Positions 33,576 to 45,361 are shown, counted from the first letter of the stretch. The stretch: 64,000 nucleotides of DNA from Darksidea phi (GCA_030770425.1 JASJFT010000056.1:124001-188000); one strand, 5' to 3'. Numbers and translations are program-made. Notes: generated by a model from the letters alone, not told the origin.

Positions 33576-34196
33576 TTACCCCAACCCCAAACCCCCACCC
33601 CTCTCCTTCGCCACCCCGCCTTCACCCCCACTCTTCACCCGTCTCCCCCCTCCGTCCCTCGTGCCCCCACCCATCCCCATCCCCACCTCCCTAGCATCCC
33701 TAACCACCATCCTCCCAACCTCACCCTCCACAACCTCCAACAACCTCTTCAAAGCCTCCTTCCTCGAGCCCCCCCACTCCGGTCCCAACTCGAGGCTCTT
33801 GGCCCCATTTTTGGCGACGAGGTATACGGCGGCGCAGAAAGGTGCGCATGGGGATGGAGGCGGGGGTGGTTTGGGATGCCGGCCGAGGATGCATGTGGGG
33901 ACTTTGGGCGCAGTGTGGGTTGAGTGCGAGGTAGAAGAGTGTGGATGCGAGGGCGAGGGCGAGGGTGAGGGAGTGAGTGTCCATGCGAGGCCTGCTGCCG
34001 TCAGTCTAGTGATATTGTATCTAAAAGGCGGAAACGTACCCTCGATCATGCCAGTCAAAAATTGTAGCTCGTTCTCGTCTTCGCCTCTCACGTTCGGCAC
34101 ATCCTTTCGTTGGGCCTCTCGTTCATGCATGCTTTTGTTTTCCATCGCTCTTTTACAAAGCAGCAAGGTCGAGAGCGTCGTAGCAACTTGTCTCAT
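33576..34196 (-). CDS. doubtful hypothetical protein
   Basis: An open frame of about 206 aa begins at ATG 34196 (MRQVATTLSTLLLCKRAMEN). A possible intron with GTACGT donor and CAG acceptor lies near 34041-33995, but the frame is open with or without it. The middle is Pro/Ser-rich (TPSPSPSPSHPHSS), then comes a more protein-like part (FCAAVYLVAKNGAKSLELG and EALKRLLEVVEGEVGRM), and the end is Gly-rich. The opposite strand is also open over most of the interval, because the DNA is strongly C-rich on the plus strand. I see no domain. It may be a fast-evolving small gene or simply a compositional open frame. Confidence 0.3.
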   Translation of the reverse strand: MRQVATTLSTLLLCKRAMENKSMHEREAQRKDVPNVRGEDENELQFLTGMIEGTFPPFRYNITRLTAAGLAWTLTPSPSPSPSHPHSSTSHSTHTAPKVPTCILGRHPKPPPPPSPCAPFCAAVYLVAKNGAKSLELGPEWGGSRKEALKRLLEVVEGEVGRMVVRDAREVGMGMGGGTRDGGGRRVKSGGEGGVAKERGGGLGLG

Positions 34197-34500
34197 TTTA
34201 GTACCGGCGGATGCATAAAAGTTACACAAGGGGTTGCGTGGTCAAGTTTGCGCGGTACAAACGAGCCTAGTGTGAAGGCTATCAAGAGTAGCAAACATTC
34301 TTGAAAGGACATCAAACGTAGCCACCACTGAGCCGGAAAGCTACATGTGTGGAACAGTAAGCGAGGAAATGGAGGGCAAGATTTGCCTGGAGTCGATTTC
34401 ATCCTATCATTGTGAAGGCCTAGTATTCTACCGAAACTAAGAAAGCATAGCAGCCATCCTAAAGATCGACCAACTAGCTCGTCTAGTAACAATTGCTAGA

Positions 34501-37500
34501 TCAAGTATAGAGCTCCTCAGTGAAGGCATTCAAGCCCATGCCCTCCTTCGCAATATCCTCGTCCTTGAGGAAGAGTAGCGGCATCTCGACCAACGTCCCC
34601 TTGATCGTAGACAACACTTCCTTGACCTCGCGCACACCTTGCTCACCTTGACTGAAGTTCTCCGCAACAACATGTCCCCATTTGTACTTGCTAGGCTTCT
34701 TATTCTCCTTGTCGCCTTGCTCTGCAAAGAAGCGGGAGTAGTACTCGTTGTACTGCTTCCAGCTGCGGACGCCGTCGTACGGAACAGGCTGGAAAATCTT
34801 ACCAAAGGCATCGGTGTTAATCTTCGCTCTGGAATTCCAGTGATTTTGGAACTCGTCAGAGAGCGGGTCGGCAACTCGTCGATCCTCCTCAGAACCCCAG
34901 TCATAGGTGTTGGGTACACCAATGGGTTCGAAGTTCTGGTCGGGGCGCTCCATGTCCTGTGGCTTGAGCAGACCGAGGTGTTTGCGGAAGATTTCGCGGC
35001 GGAGAGAGGCAGCAAACTTGGAGGCGCGCCACTGGCGACCATCCATATATGAATCAATCATCTCGGTGTCTCGAACAATTATGGCGATTTCAGAGTCGTG
35101 ATCACCCATCTGTGAACGGTCGTTCATATTGGCAGAGCCGCATATGACGACTTCATCGTCGGCAATAAGAAGCTAATCACCGTTAGATATAGCCTTTTGG
35201 TTCAAGCATGTACTGACCTTGCTGTGAATGTAGAGCTCTTCTGAGACGAAGGCATCAATTTCATCCATCGCGCCACCTTCCCAAGGCACGTTGCGAATGT
35301 CTTGACCGCCCAGCATGTAGCATTCCGATACGGAGTCCCAGCGACCGTCTCCAAGACCCTGTCGACCACCAATCTTGGCAGCAGCCTGCTGATACTTATT
35401 GTAGTCATCTTGCTTATGCTCATCGGGCTTGCCACCGTATCCAGCATCTTGAAATTGGTTTTGACCATACTGCTGCTGTCCGTACTGTTGCTGGCCATAC
35501 GGTTGCTGGCCATACGGTTGCTGGCTGTAGCCACCTTGTCCTCCCGACGAAGAATCTAGCTCGTAGACGCCATATTCTGCTGTAGGTGGGGGGCGATAGG
35601 CTTGGAATTCTCCCCTGGTTCCCTCAAACTCGCCGTCACCGCGACGTTTATCATGGGCGGCGTCGTATCCCTCAGAAGCCTGCTGGTACGAAACACCACT
35701 GTCTTGTTCCACAGCACGCATGGCACCACTGGAATTGATGCGATCGTAACTTCGTAGGTTGTAGAAGCGAATATAATCCATAGGATTGAAACCGGCTTTG
35801 GTGATTTCTTGGTATATCGAATGGCCACCGCGATTAATCGAGTTATATTGAAACTCCATGATGGCACGGGTGCCAAGGGCATCGTCGCTCTGCAGATCGC
35901 CTGCAAAGGCCGGGACAGATGGCATCATGACCATCATTTTGTATTTCTCGCCATTACGAGCAGCTCGGACGATACGCTCAACAATTGCTGCACCAACCTG
36001 ATTCTTGATCGGCTTCTGCTGGTCTCCAGTAGCTGTGATGAAGAACTGGTTCTCAATATAGACAAAGTGCTTGCTGTTTCGGATGGTTTCGATGTATGCA
36101 TTCTGGATCGAATGCTCCGTAGAGATGTTGTGGCTCCATTTGGCGGAAGATCGGGCAATCTGGCAGTCCACCATTCCACGCTGGGCACTGTGTCCAGCAT
36201 GGGACTGCTGATGCTGGGATCCCGATGCCCCATGATGCCCGTGGTGCGACCCACCGTGGAGATCATTGACACGACTAAAGATCTGGTTGCGGAAACCACC
36301 ACCGCCACTGCGACCCAAGAGACCGCGCTCGCCTTGTTCGCCATACTCACCAGCACCAAAACCGTGCTCGCCTTCCCCTTCCTCACCATCAAACCCGCGC
36401 TGTTGCGGAGCTTGCTGAGCACCGCTTAGAGTAGCAGAAAGCCTCGCATATCTCGTAGCCTTCTTGCTGTACTTTTCGTCGTAGATGAAGTTCCATCGCT
36501 GTGTGAAGTGTGTCCTCAGATCCTGCACTGCGGGTCCGGATAAGCAGAGAGAAACGTCAGTCCAGCCCATTCGTGAGCTCTGGGTTCGGTCGAGTTTGTT
36601 GGCTTCCCAGTTGGAGACATCCTGGAAGTCTAATGCATTGTTAGAATTGACCAGGTTCGAAATCTCTAAAACGTGACATACCCATAATTCGCGCGTTGTT
36701 GAAGTCTTGTCCGGGAAAAATAATGCGGTTCAGGTCGCCAGGATGAGCGTCAGCAATTGGGTGTTGGTGGGTATCCCATCGTCCATAGCAAAGATCAAGT
36801 CCTCCCATGAAGGCAGTCACTCCGTCAACGAGGCATAGCTTCTCGTGATGGGCCCAGTATAATACGGTGCCCTCATGTGCTCCATAGATGGCCTTGAGAC
36901 CATCGCCTGTGAGCTGCATAAGATTTGCTGGGCTAAGGTTCTGCAGAGAACTGACGAAGGACCCGCTGAGCACTGCGGTATCGGGCAGATGATCGGGGTG
37001 TCGGAAGACGGCAATGTTTGGATGGAGGTTCTCCAGGGCGTGCTTCGTATGCGCGGATGATACTGTGATTGGAGGCTCGATCAGCGGGTTCGTCCTTTCC
37101 ACTTCCTCGATAGACTTGAAGATGACATGCAGGCCGGCTCGAGTGAGGGCTCTCGTGATAGGATCCGTAGAGCTTGGCAGGAGGGAATGGAGATAATCGG
37201 GTAATGAGGGAGTCAAGTACTTACGAGTCAGAGCCTGAGTCACCTCCTTGTATACAATAATGTTGACTTTGACGCCACGCTGGGCAGCGGCCTCCAACAT
37301 GCGATCGATCCGGTACTGTTGGTTCTTCGCTGGAGGGCGACGGAGGTAGAGCTCTGGCGAGAGCCACCAATCGAGAATCCAAATTGACTCTCGGGCGCGC
37401 TCAATAGCGAGGGACACGGCGTACATGTACGAGCATCCGTCGACATACCACTTGATGTCGTTGCCCTTCCGCTCAGGCGCAAAGCTCGAGAAGCGGTGCT

Positions 37501-38056
37501 GCGAGTGGAATTCGGTGCCTGGCTGGGGTTGCTGCGAGCCCTGTCCGCTCTGCTGTCCATAGCCGCCCTGGGGTGGGTTCTGCTGTTGTTCCTCCTTCCC
37601 GGACAGCTTGTCTTTTAAGTCGGAGCCGATGTCGTGGACCACGCGGTGGATCTTGTCGAAGGAAAACATGCCGCCGCCGCCGCCTTGAGTTGAGGAGCCT
37701 TGCTGCTGCGCGTCCTAGGTTTGCCGTCAGGGGAAGATTGAGAAGAACAGTCTCAGGTGAGTGAGGTGTAGAGCTTAAATAAGGACCGGGCAGCAAGTGT
37801 GGAGGGCGGCTGGGGCTGGCGTTGTTGCAGGCGCAAGAGCCAACGGAAAGGCTTCAAATGACGAACAAAGCATATGTAATTGTAGAGCCAGAAACATTCT
37901 TGAACATTGGAGAAGACTCACGTTGTGATCACCGAAAAAGCGCTTCCCCATGTCACCTATGAACCCCCGCTCACCCTCTTCTCCCTCCCGCTGTGGCTGC
38001 TGCTGTCCATGATAATCCCCATACGCCAGATCGTCGTCCCGGCGATTGTAAGCCAT
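34501..38056 (-). CDS. phospholipase D (two HKD motifs)
   Basis: Hydrolyses phosphatidylcholine to phosphatidic acid. Exons 38056-37922, 37714-37225, 37062-36682, 36629-35218 and 35172-34501 give 1029 aa. The first HKD motif is HEKLCLVDG, followed by GGLDLCYGRWD. The second, HSKLLIADD, is created by splicing across the 35217-35173 intron and leads into CGSANMNDRSQMGDHDSE. The 162-bp intron 37224-37063 is a multiple of three without a stop; removing it gives QALT-LSSAHTKHALE, which fits family sequence. No PX or PH domain is seen at the N-terminus, which is only a short acidic Gln-rich leader. A Gln/Gly/Tyr repeat lies between the two motifs. It is divergent from the cyanase gene. Confidence 0.92.
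35440..35545. repeat. in-frame YGQQQ/YGQQP repeat inside the PLD gene
   Basis: On the minus strand, about 15-bp units encode four to five copies of Tyr-Gly-Gln-Gln-(Pro/Gln) within the phospholipase D frame, flanked by GGQGGYSQ and QNQFQDAGYGG. The repeat makes a low-complexity segment between the two catalytic motifs and is likely to vary in copy number between strains. Confidence 0.85.
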
Positions 38057-38810
38057 TTCTCAGAAGCACCGCTCCTTTGAGACAGCCCAAAAACTGGAGT
38101 GAGAGATATGGAGTTGGAGCTGGAGCTGGAGAAAGCTTGGTGTGTGTACGCATCGAGTGTCGACGGTGCCCCGCGCGGCGTCATTGTGCTTCAGGACAGG
38201 GGTGGCGCTTCATGCAAACAGGGAATTGGCGCATCCAACGCCCGCAATATCTTCAGCCTGCCCCTCGCCTATCTGCGACGTATCGGCACTGTTTGCGGCG
38301 TCGCATGCTGTCTTGCTGTGGTTGCTGTCAATCCTTTCAGACTTCGACTGCCCCTCACCACCCCTGCCCTACCCTACCCCGCTTCCGTGCCCGCAGCAGA
38401 TGATGAGCTTCTTCGACCGTGCTGCTCGCAACTCGAGCTTGCTCTTCGGCATCGAGCTGCCGCCGAGATGCCGCTCATGCAAAGCGTCCAGTTCTAGCCG
38501 ATGCACAAGGGCCCCGATGCGGACATGGGATCCGTTGGTGCAATGCCATGACTGACGTAGCCATCAGCATGACGGACATATGAAGCTTCCGGATATCTCT
38601 CGGTGTAGCCCCCCGCTGTCTCTCCCCTGCTTGCCGTTCGGCAGTAGCTATATAATTGTCATAGTTAGCTGTTCTTGCCATCATGCATTCCATCTCTTGA
38701 TTTGCCCTTTCGACTCGGATTGCTCCTCGTGCCATTGTACCCATTACTACATCCTCTGTCCAACCTTCTACAGAGTACACCGCTTTTCGAAACACTTTCA
38801 TCCTACCAAG
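38057..38810. other. divergent promoter region of PLD and cyanase genes
   Basis: No gene could be supported. A short GGAGCT run near 38108-38130 is a microsatellite. Open frames here overlap in several phases and reflect C-rich composition. Confidence 0.5.
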
Positions 38811-39401
38811 ATGGCCAGCAAACCACTCGCAACATTAGATGTAGGAAGGCTCATCCTAGGACGTTGCGGCTCGCAACACTGACCACAGCAGGCATCCCTC
38901 ATTCCCCGCCTCCCAGCGTCGTCGCCCACGCTCTTCGAGGCCAAGAAGCAGAAGAAGCTAACCTTCGAAGCCATCGCAAAGGAAGTCGGTCGCGACGAGG
39001 TGATGATTGCCGCCATCTTCTACGGTCAGGCGCAAGCTTCTCCCGGAGACATCAAGAAGCTCTCTGAAGTGTTGGATATAAATGTCGACACGCTGGAGTC
39101 GCAATTGTCGGGTATCCCGGATCGAGGGAGGACATTGGACATGCCTCCGAGGGAGCCATTGATCTACCGTCTCTACGAGATTGTGCAGAACTATGGGTAT
39201 GCGTACAAGGCCGTGTTGAACGAAAAGTTTGGCGATGGCATCATGAGCGCCATCAGCTTTACGACAAAGGTGGAAAAGGAGACGGATGAGAAGGGCGACT
39301 GGGCTGTGATTACTTTGAGGGGGAAATGGTATGCTCTCTCGCGTTTGAGCCTTGGTTGTAGACTAATACAGAATGCCAGGTTGCCGTACTCGCGATTCTA
39401 G
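38811..39401 (+). CDS. cyn1: cyanate hydratase (cyanase)
   Basis: Converts cyanate and bicarbonate to ammonia and carbon dioxide, detoxifying cyanate. Exons 38811-38840, 38892-39328 and 39380-39401 give 162 aa, the normal length. The first exon supplies [10 protein letters not shown], and the last seven codons, including the stop, come from the third exon (WLPYSRF). The N-terminal helical DNA-binding-like domain includes [20 protein letters not shown]. In the C-terminal cyanase domain the catalytic Arg and Glu are in [11 protein letters not shown] and the Ser is in [10 protein letters not shown]. In the family the enzyme forms a decamer in the cytosol. No neighbouring carbonic anhydrase or nitrate gene was found. 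Confidence 0.95.
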
Positions 39402-39911
39402 ATGTCGGTATCAATATACCGCGGTCCTACACGCCGGATCGAGACGATTAAGGAGAAGAAAGTACAAATTTGAGCACGTGAGGGGAGCGGGCCGGTGTAG
39501 TTGGTGAGTAAATGGAAAAATGTTGTTGCTTCCCACTTTGCTTCTTCGTCATCAGAGTGTATGGTGCCGCCAGTGCGCCTTCCTCGTTGCAATGCTGCTA
39601 CCTCCGCGTGCCTTCCTCTCTACCTTCACCCAGACTAGTTGACCGCCCCTGCCTCGCAAGCTGCGAGTTGGGCCCTCCACCGCACCTCTCGCATCTCACC
39701 TTCAATTACTTTCATACCACACACATATTTCTCTTCTTGACTCTGCCTTGCAATATCTCAACCTCACGTCGGCTTGTCTAGCTTCCACACCCGCTCGACC
39801 CACGCCCTCAACCATTCCCACACCCACAGCACGTGTGCAAGTCTGCGCGATAAAGCTAGCACTGCCGATTTGCGCCCGTATACTTGACGTCTAGCCGTCC
39901 ACTTCCTCAAA
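39402..39911. other. intergenic, promoter of the zinc-finger gene
   Basis: Pyrimidine-rich 5' flank typical of a fungal promoter and leader. No gene or repeat seen. Confidence 0.5.
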
Positions 39912-41476
39912 ATGCCTGCCTCTCTTGAGCCGATTAGGGCAGTCAAGTGCACGTATAAGGACTGCGACGCCTCTTTTAACACAGAGAGAGCGATGCGAAG
40001 CCACAAAAAGCACTCGGAAGAACACGACTACTGCGGCCTATGCGACATGGACTTTGACTCATATGATGACCTGGCCCAACATAAAGTCTTCCGCCCAGAC
40101 AAGCATGATAAAGCATGCCGTGTGTGCGGCGAGGAATTCAAATCGAATTCAGGCCTTCGTCATCACATCGAGACGGTACGTTTGACTACATCCAGGTATA
40201 CTTCGTCCATGTACTAACCCTTCTGCAAGAACCATAAGATAGATCAGAAGCTTCCATGTCTGGGCTGCGGCGAGGAGTTCTATCGGGCCTCCCTCTTGGT
40301 CGAGCACCTGGAGTTCGGTCACTGTCAGGTAGTTACTCCGGAGCAGTTCCTAGGTCATATCGTGCACAAACACCTCATCACCGAGCTGCTTAAAGGTGGT
40401 GCCGCGTACGAGCGTTTCATGCAGAAGATCTCAAAGTTTGATGCTGCTCAAGATTACGAGGAGGAGGGCGGCGTCGGCGTCGATGACGTGCTCGACGATG
40501 ACGAGAATGAGGCTCGGGAAGTCAAGTACGAAGCAATCCAGCCTGAGTTCTCACAGGAAGATCAGGTCATCCATCCTGGTCACTATCCACCGCTCCCATC
40601 ACAAGGTCGGAATGCTAGCGGAGCGTCGGATCTTACTGCAACAATGGGACGCATGTCGCTCGGCGGAGGCCCAGCTTCTGAATCGGCTACAGCCGTTGGC
40701 TCCACAAAGGGCGGCGACGAGAGCTCCGCGAAGGCTCCATCTTCCGATCGCCAGCTCAAGCCTTGGACTGGACGATCATCGAAGAAGCTCTTCCCCGAGG
40801 CCAAGCCGACACCTGCGCCCAGCGAGTTTTCGATCGCTCATCACGACGAGCAAATGGAGCAAGAGCACGGTATCAACATCATGAAGACACGTTTCTGGGA
40901 CCCTCTCAGTGGTGACTGGAACCCCGAGCGTTTCTACGATTCCGTCATCCAGATGTACTTCTGCCCGTTCGTTTGCGAGTAAGTTCATCTCCATAAATCA
41001 AGACCGAAACCAACATTGAATGTCCCGACTAACCAACTCGCAGACAGACCTTCGATACCTCCACAGAGATGAACCAACACATCATGCGCTCCCATCGCAT
41101 CACTCGCATGAAATGCCCGTCCTGCCTCAAGTATTTCAAGTCTGTCACAGCACTCATGGCCCACTGTGAGGCCCTCGGCCCGAAGTGCCCGATTAACAAG
41201 GCCGAGGACTATAATATTTTTCTTGACAAGCTCACTGGCGGCTTCCTCAGTGTGGAGGAGAAGGTGCGCCCTGATCATCTTCACAACCCAACTGTCTGGG
41301 TAGAGGACCGTGCAACCGGCAGGGCAGAGCCATATACTCCTCCAACTGCTACTTATCTTCAGTACTCAACGAGCAGGCCGGTCGATTGGAAAGACCCGAC
41401 GAAGGTTGCTGCGCAGATCGGTGGTGGTGCAGCGGCGTCGGTGTTCGAGTACCAGGGCGGTCTCTCGAAGTGGTAG
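39912..41476 (+). CDS. C2H2 zinc-finger protein
   Basis: Exons 39912-40175, 40230-40978 and 41044-41476 give 481 aa. Residues ~12-110 carry a tandem of degenerate C2H2 fingers: CTYKDCDASFNTERAMRSH, CGLCDMDFDSYDDLAQH, CRVCGEEFKSNSGLRHH and CLGCGEEFYRASLLVEH. A long acidic and Ser-rich linker follows, including VDDVLDDDENEAREVKYE. A second pair of fingers lies at about residues 330-385 (CPFVCEQTFDTSTEMNQH and CPSCLKYFKSVTALMAH). The C-terminus ends with a motif-free tail (VDWKDPTKVAAQ). Such proteins are usually called transcription factors or RNA/ribosome-associated zinc-finger proteins; nothing here decides between these. The second intron's acceptor is CAG at 41041-41043, which restores Glu-Gln-Thr. 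Confidence 0.88.
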
Positions 41477-42003
41477 ATAGATGGGGGCGTGTACGTGGTG
41501 ATGCGCTCCTTGCCTCGGTCGAGGACGGCGTGCTTGAACAGGGACAAGCGCTCACAGGCACTTGGCTTCGAAATGTCTATGTACCGGCGAACAACAGGCT
41601 TGCGAGCCCTGACCGTGTGATGGAGGAGTTCGAGATGCATATGGCGTCTTTCTTTTCTGTATACTTTTCCCCATTTTTCTACTGAACATCCACTGCCCCC
41701 ACAACTCCACCCTCCAGTCTAAAACCTGCACAAAGTTTCACAGTCGGACAGGGCAAAAGCGTGGATCGTCTGGTTTCGGATTTCATTGATTAGGCTAGAA
41801 GTAGAGGTGTAGGCTCTACACCACATATTCCAATCGACCGTCCCTCATATCATAACAATCCAATCCATGCGACGTCTCCTTTCCATTCCAGCAACGCCAG
41901 ATTACAGTGGTATATACACTTGTCCTTATTCTCTCTGCAAATTACAAAATTACACGATCAACACCTTATATCAGTCCCATACTGTTGCCATCGCGACAGC
42001 AAT
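41477..42003. other. intergenic between convergent genes
   Basis: Two 3' flanks only. No coding sequence or repeat could be supported. Confidence 0.5.
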
Positions 42004-43739
42004 TTACGTGCCGGTTGCCGTAGGACCCGGCTGCGCCTGAATCGTCGTAGTAGGATTCAACGCGCCCATATCGCACCAGTTGACGCCGTTTGTCGTAACA
42101 GGCTGCAACAATTGTTAGCACATGGGATTCTACATAGACAAGGAGATGGTAGAACTTACCAAGCACGTCAGATGGTGACACCAATTACACTTGTTCCTCC
42201 ACTCGTAAAAGTTCCTCAGTAGAAGGATAAAGCCGATGAAAACAGCAACAAGCCCACCAACGCGAACAACCCACCACGCCCACCAGAAAGGCTTACGGCC
42301 TTTGAAGAAGCCTACGGGTTGTTTGACGAATTTCTGAAGGCCGGGCGCAATACCGGCGTTTGGCGCGGTTTCGACGGTGCTGTAGGGTGGCTCATCAACG
42401 CCGATGCGCTCACGGAGTGCTTGTGGAGAGTGCAGGATGCACACACCAAGGACGAGTCCCATCAAGAAACCGCCGATATGGGCGAAATTGTCCAGACCAG
42501 GGAGGAGGCCAAGTACGAAAGCGATAGCGACATCGAGGAGGAGGAAGAGCAAGTCTTTCATGGGGGAGCGGCGCGAATTCCAGTTGTACAGCAGATCGAG
42601 GAGGACGAGGGCGAGGATGCCGAAGAGAGATCCCGATGCGCCGACGGAGGTGATACCTTCGGCAGCATAGTTCCCTCCGAGCACAAATCCAAAGATACCA
42701 GCGCTGAAATACACCAATGTAAACCTCAAACTCCCAATCTCCTTTTCCATGTCCCTCCCCAATGTCATTTGCAACAGCATATTGAACCCGATATGAATGA
42801 TACCAGCATGCAGGAAGATGGGCGTAATGAAGCGCCACCACTGATCCGGCTCCAGATTCGCTTTCGTGGCGCGGTTTTCCCATGTAAGGGTGGGATCTTG
42901 TTCGGGGACACCGCCCATGCCACAAAGCTGCGACAGCGTACACAAATTATCCGTGGTTGTCGTGTTAGGGCAAGGCCAGGTGTTTATGCCGTTGTCGAGG
43001 ACTTTTTGAACGTAGTGCATGCAGGGTTGGAAGCGCGCGCCCATGTTGATGAGGACGTAGGGGGAGGGGCCGATCATGATGTTGAAGTTTGGTTTTGTTT
43101 GGATGGCGGAGCCTGTGAGAACGCCTAGGCATCTGTTAGCAAAGTGCTCACTTTCATGTCGCTTCCCTTATCCAAAAAGTGTTAGGAGAAACTGGTGTGA
43201 ACCGACATACCGTTTTTGATGAGCTCGCCCACAAATACGCCAATCTGCACCGCTGTCAAAGTGTACACTACCCAAGTGATTCTCCCACTAAACCAGCCCC
43301 TCTTCTTCTTCCTCTTCTCCCCGGTATACCTCCGCTCCGGATCTGCCCCATAGACGGCCGCACCCGCAGCGCCTTCCCCCATCTTGCCCTGGTTCTGCAG
43401 CGGGATCGCGCTGTGGTCTGCAAACGGATCGCTCTGGTGGTTCGCCGGCGGATCGTAGCGACTGTTGTAGCTATGCGGTGTTTCGGCGCCGTGATATGCT
43501 GTGTCGTCGTATGCGGAGGAGGATGTGGTGTTTGAGTGCGCGAGGTGCGTGGTGGATGGGTAGTCGTAGCGGTTTGAGTCGTCAAAAGGCGACGTTACTG
43601 GGGAGACGCCTTGTTGCTGTGAATAGTTGTCCCCTGGGACGGATGGGAGCGGCGAGTCGCTGTGTGTAGGTGCATGTGGTGGTGGTGGGAGGGCGCCAGA
43701 GGCGGAGTAGGTTGTGTTGTAGTAGTCGTTTGCCGCCAT
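42004..43739 (-). CDS. rhomboid intramembrane serine protease
   Basis: Cleaves transmembrane proteins within the bilayer. Exons 43739-43211, 43124-42160 and 42102-42004 give 530 aa. The start is the ATG before MAANDYYN; the upstream frame has no ATG. The first ~150 residues are hydrophilic, Pro/Ser/Tyr-rich and probably cytosolic, ending in a basic cluster (EKRKKKRGWFSGR) before the first membrane helix (WVVYTLTAVQIGVFVG). The catalytic Ser is in GASGSLFGILALV and the His in NFAHIGGFLMGLVLG. FLHAGIIHIGFNM matches the conserved rhomboid 'HxxxxHxxxN' block. The last exon adds a short Cys-containing tail (VNWCDMGALNPTT). The size and the extra C-terminal helix suggest the secretase type rather than the mitochondrial PARL type. 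Confidence 0.93.
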
Positions 43740-44909
43740 GATAGGCGGGCGCGATGAGGATACTGTCTCCGGAAACGGCGCGGTGATGACTGCAGCTCTG
43801 GGATGCAGTAGCGGCTCGGGGTTTGAGGGGAGATTTCTGTTCAGGGCTTGGTGTTGGATGAGGTCAAGCGTGGGTGGTCGGGGTTGGTGTAGGCGTTTGC
43901 CGTGAATGAAGCAGGATGTGGTCCTAAACAGTGTCAAGACGCGAGAGAAGAGCCAAAATGAGCGAGATTATCCGCACTCCTATATACTCGCAGCAGGTGT
44001 TGAAGAATACCAAAGCTGAAAGACAGAAGAGGCTGAGAGCGACGTACGCATACGCAAACCGCCTTTCCGCGCCTTGGAATGCGGGCCCTAGCGCTTTCCG
44101 CACCGGCACCGACACCGACACAGCCCCAGCCCTGTGCCTCCGCCCAGCAACCAATCGGCAGCGCGCACGCCTGAGCCCCGGGGCGTGATGATCCGTTGCT
44201 TTAAATATACAACACCGATGGCTTCATCCTGGACACCTTGGGTCAAAAATTCAGCGACAGGCACAAGTCACTGCAGAGTCTCGAAAAAGTAAACGAGACC
44301 TGGGCTGAGCGTGGCGTCCTAGAAGTGGCGCAGTCAGCTTTTTGGTGGAGACGGCAACGCGGAGGCTGACGTCGACGTCTCCACATTTCAAGACGTATAT
44401 CCGAAGCGTCTTCTCGTCAAGGCCACAGAGCCGACCGCTCCCTCTCCTCTCGTAGATTCTGCAAACCGCCAAAGCTCGGGCCGAACTCAGCATGCACATG
44501 CAGGTCTGCCTTGCGGTCCCTTCTCTCGTCCGGAGATTTATGTTGCTCGGAGTTGAGGAATGGGAAATGAGCACACAACGGGAAAGCTCGTCTGCAGAGT
44601 CCGTCTGGAATACATTAGGAGAGAAGAGATCTATGGAAAAATTCGTGCTGAATGAGGCAAGATAGGTAGAAGTCTCCTACCGGTTTTCGGTCCAAGTGGA
44701 AACAGCGAGATACAACCTCCTGGTACATCAAATCTCCTAGTTAATTGGGATTATCCGCTATAAGGATCGTCACTGTCTGGTCCCCGTTGAGCACCTAAAG
44801 ATTCATGTTTAATTTTGTGCGTGCATGAGGTATAGAGACCGTTTCCTTCGCTAACGGCTTGTTGGTACATGTAGAAACCCTAACCCTGGACGGGGCCACG
44901 GGCATGGAT
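43740..44909. other. intergenic, promoter of the rhomboid gene and beyond
   Basis: No gene recognised. Open frames at 43924-44574 are composition effects. A short telomere-like stretch (AAACCCTAACCCTGG) occurs at 44875-44889, too short to interpret. Confidence 0.4.
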
Positions 44910-45151
44910 GGGGGGTTACGGACGGACGGGTACACTAGAAGAGGGGGGAAGGGGGGTCTATCTACACGGAACTTATATAAATATTTCGTAAGGTTAATCC
45001 CCCACCTCTATCTAAGGGGCCTCTTCTTCTTTATCCTAGTAGTAAGGAAGAGGGGGCTCTAGCTATACGGAGTATGTATACTAGTTCCATTAATCTAACC
45101 CCTTCTCTTATATAAGGATTAATATTTCGAAAAGATCCGTAACCTCCCCCC
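44910..45151. mobile_element. possible small inverted-repeat element with G-rich ends
   Basis: The left end GGGGGGTTACGGA (44910-44922) is matched by TCCGTAACCTCCCCCC (45136-45151) in inverted orientation, with a 3-base difference in the G run. The ~240 bp between are AT-rich alternating with G or C runs and have no coding capacity. This could be a degraded MITE. No target-site duplication could be identified. Confidence 0.4.
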
Positions 45152-45224
45152 ACCCCCTTGTCTTACAGGCCTATTACTCTATTCTGATAATAGTACGACA
45201 ATGTAAAGTATAGATATAATAATA

Positions 45225-45361
45225 TTTATTTGGTTTGGATTTGCATAGTGGGTGTCTCTTTTGTAAGGTCCGCACGAAACACAGGAGGAGTTTGTACATA
45301 GTAGAGGTGCTATACCCACACCTTATACACGACAATAGAGCTGTAGAGCTGTACACAGTAA
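45225..45361 (+). repeat. dispersed repeat, copy 1
   Basis: About 135 bp that recur in the same orientation at 61074-61201. The shared core includes AAGGTCCGCACGAA, GAGTTTGTACA, then GTAGAGGTGCTATACCCACA. The similarity starts near TTGGTTTGGATTTG and ends at TGTACACAGTA. The copies differ by substitutions and small indels. It has no coding capacity; it could be part of an LTR, a SINE or a MITE. Confidence 0.85.

Noticed and set aside
33661..34218. Plus-strand open frame opposite the doubtful hypothetical gene
   Set aside because: Composition-driven (Pro, Ser, Gly runs) and without an initiation or splice context better than the minus strand. Neither is certain.
38100..38135. GGAGCT microsatellite as a regulatory element
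   Set aside because: Just three to four imperfect units in a divergent promoter; nothing indicates function.
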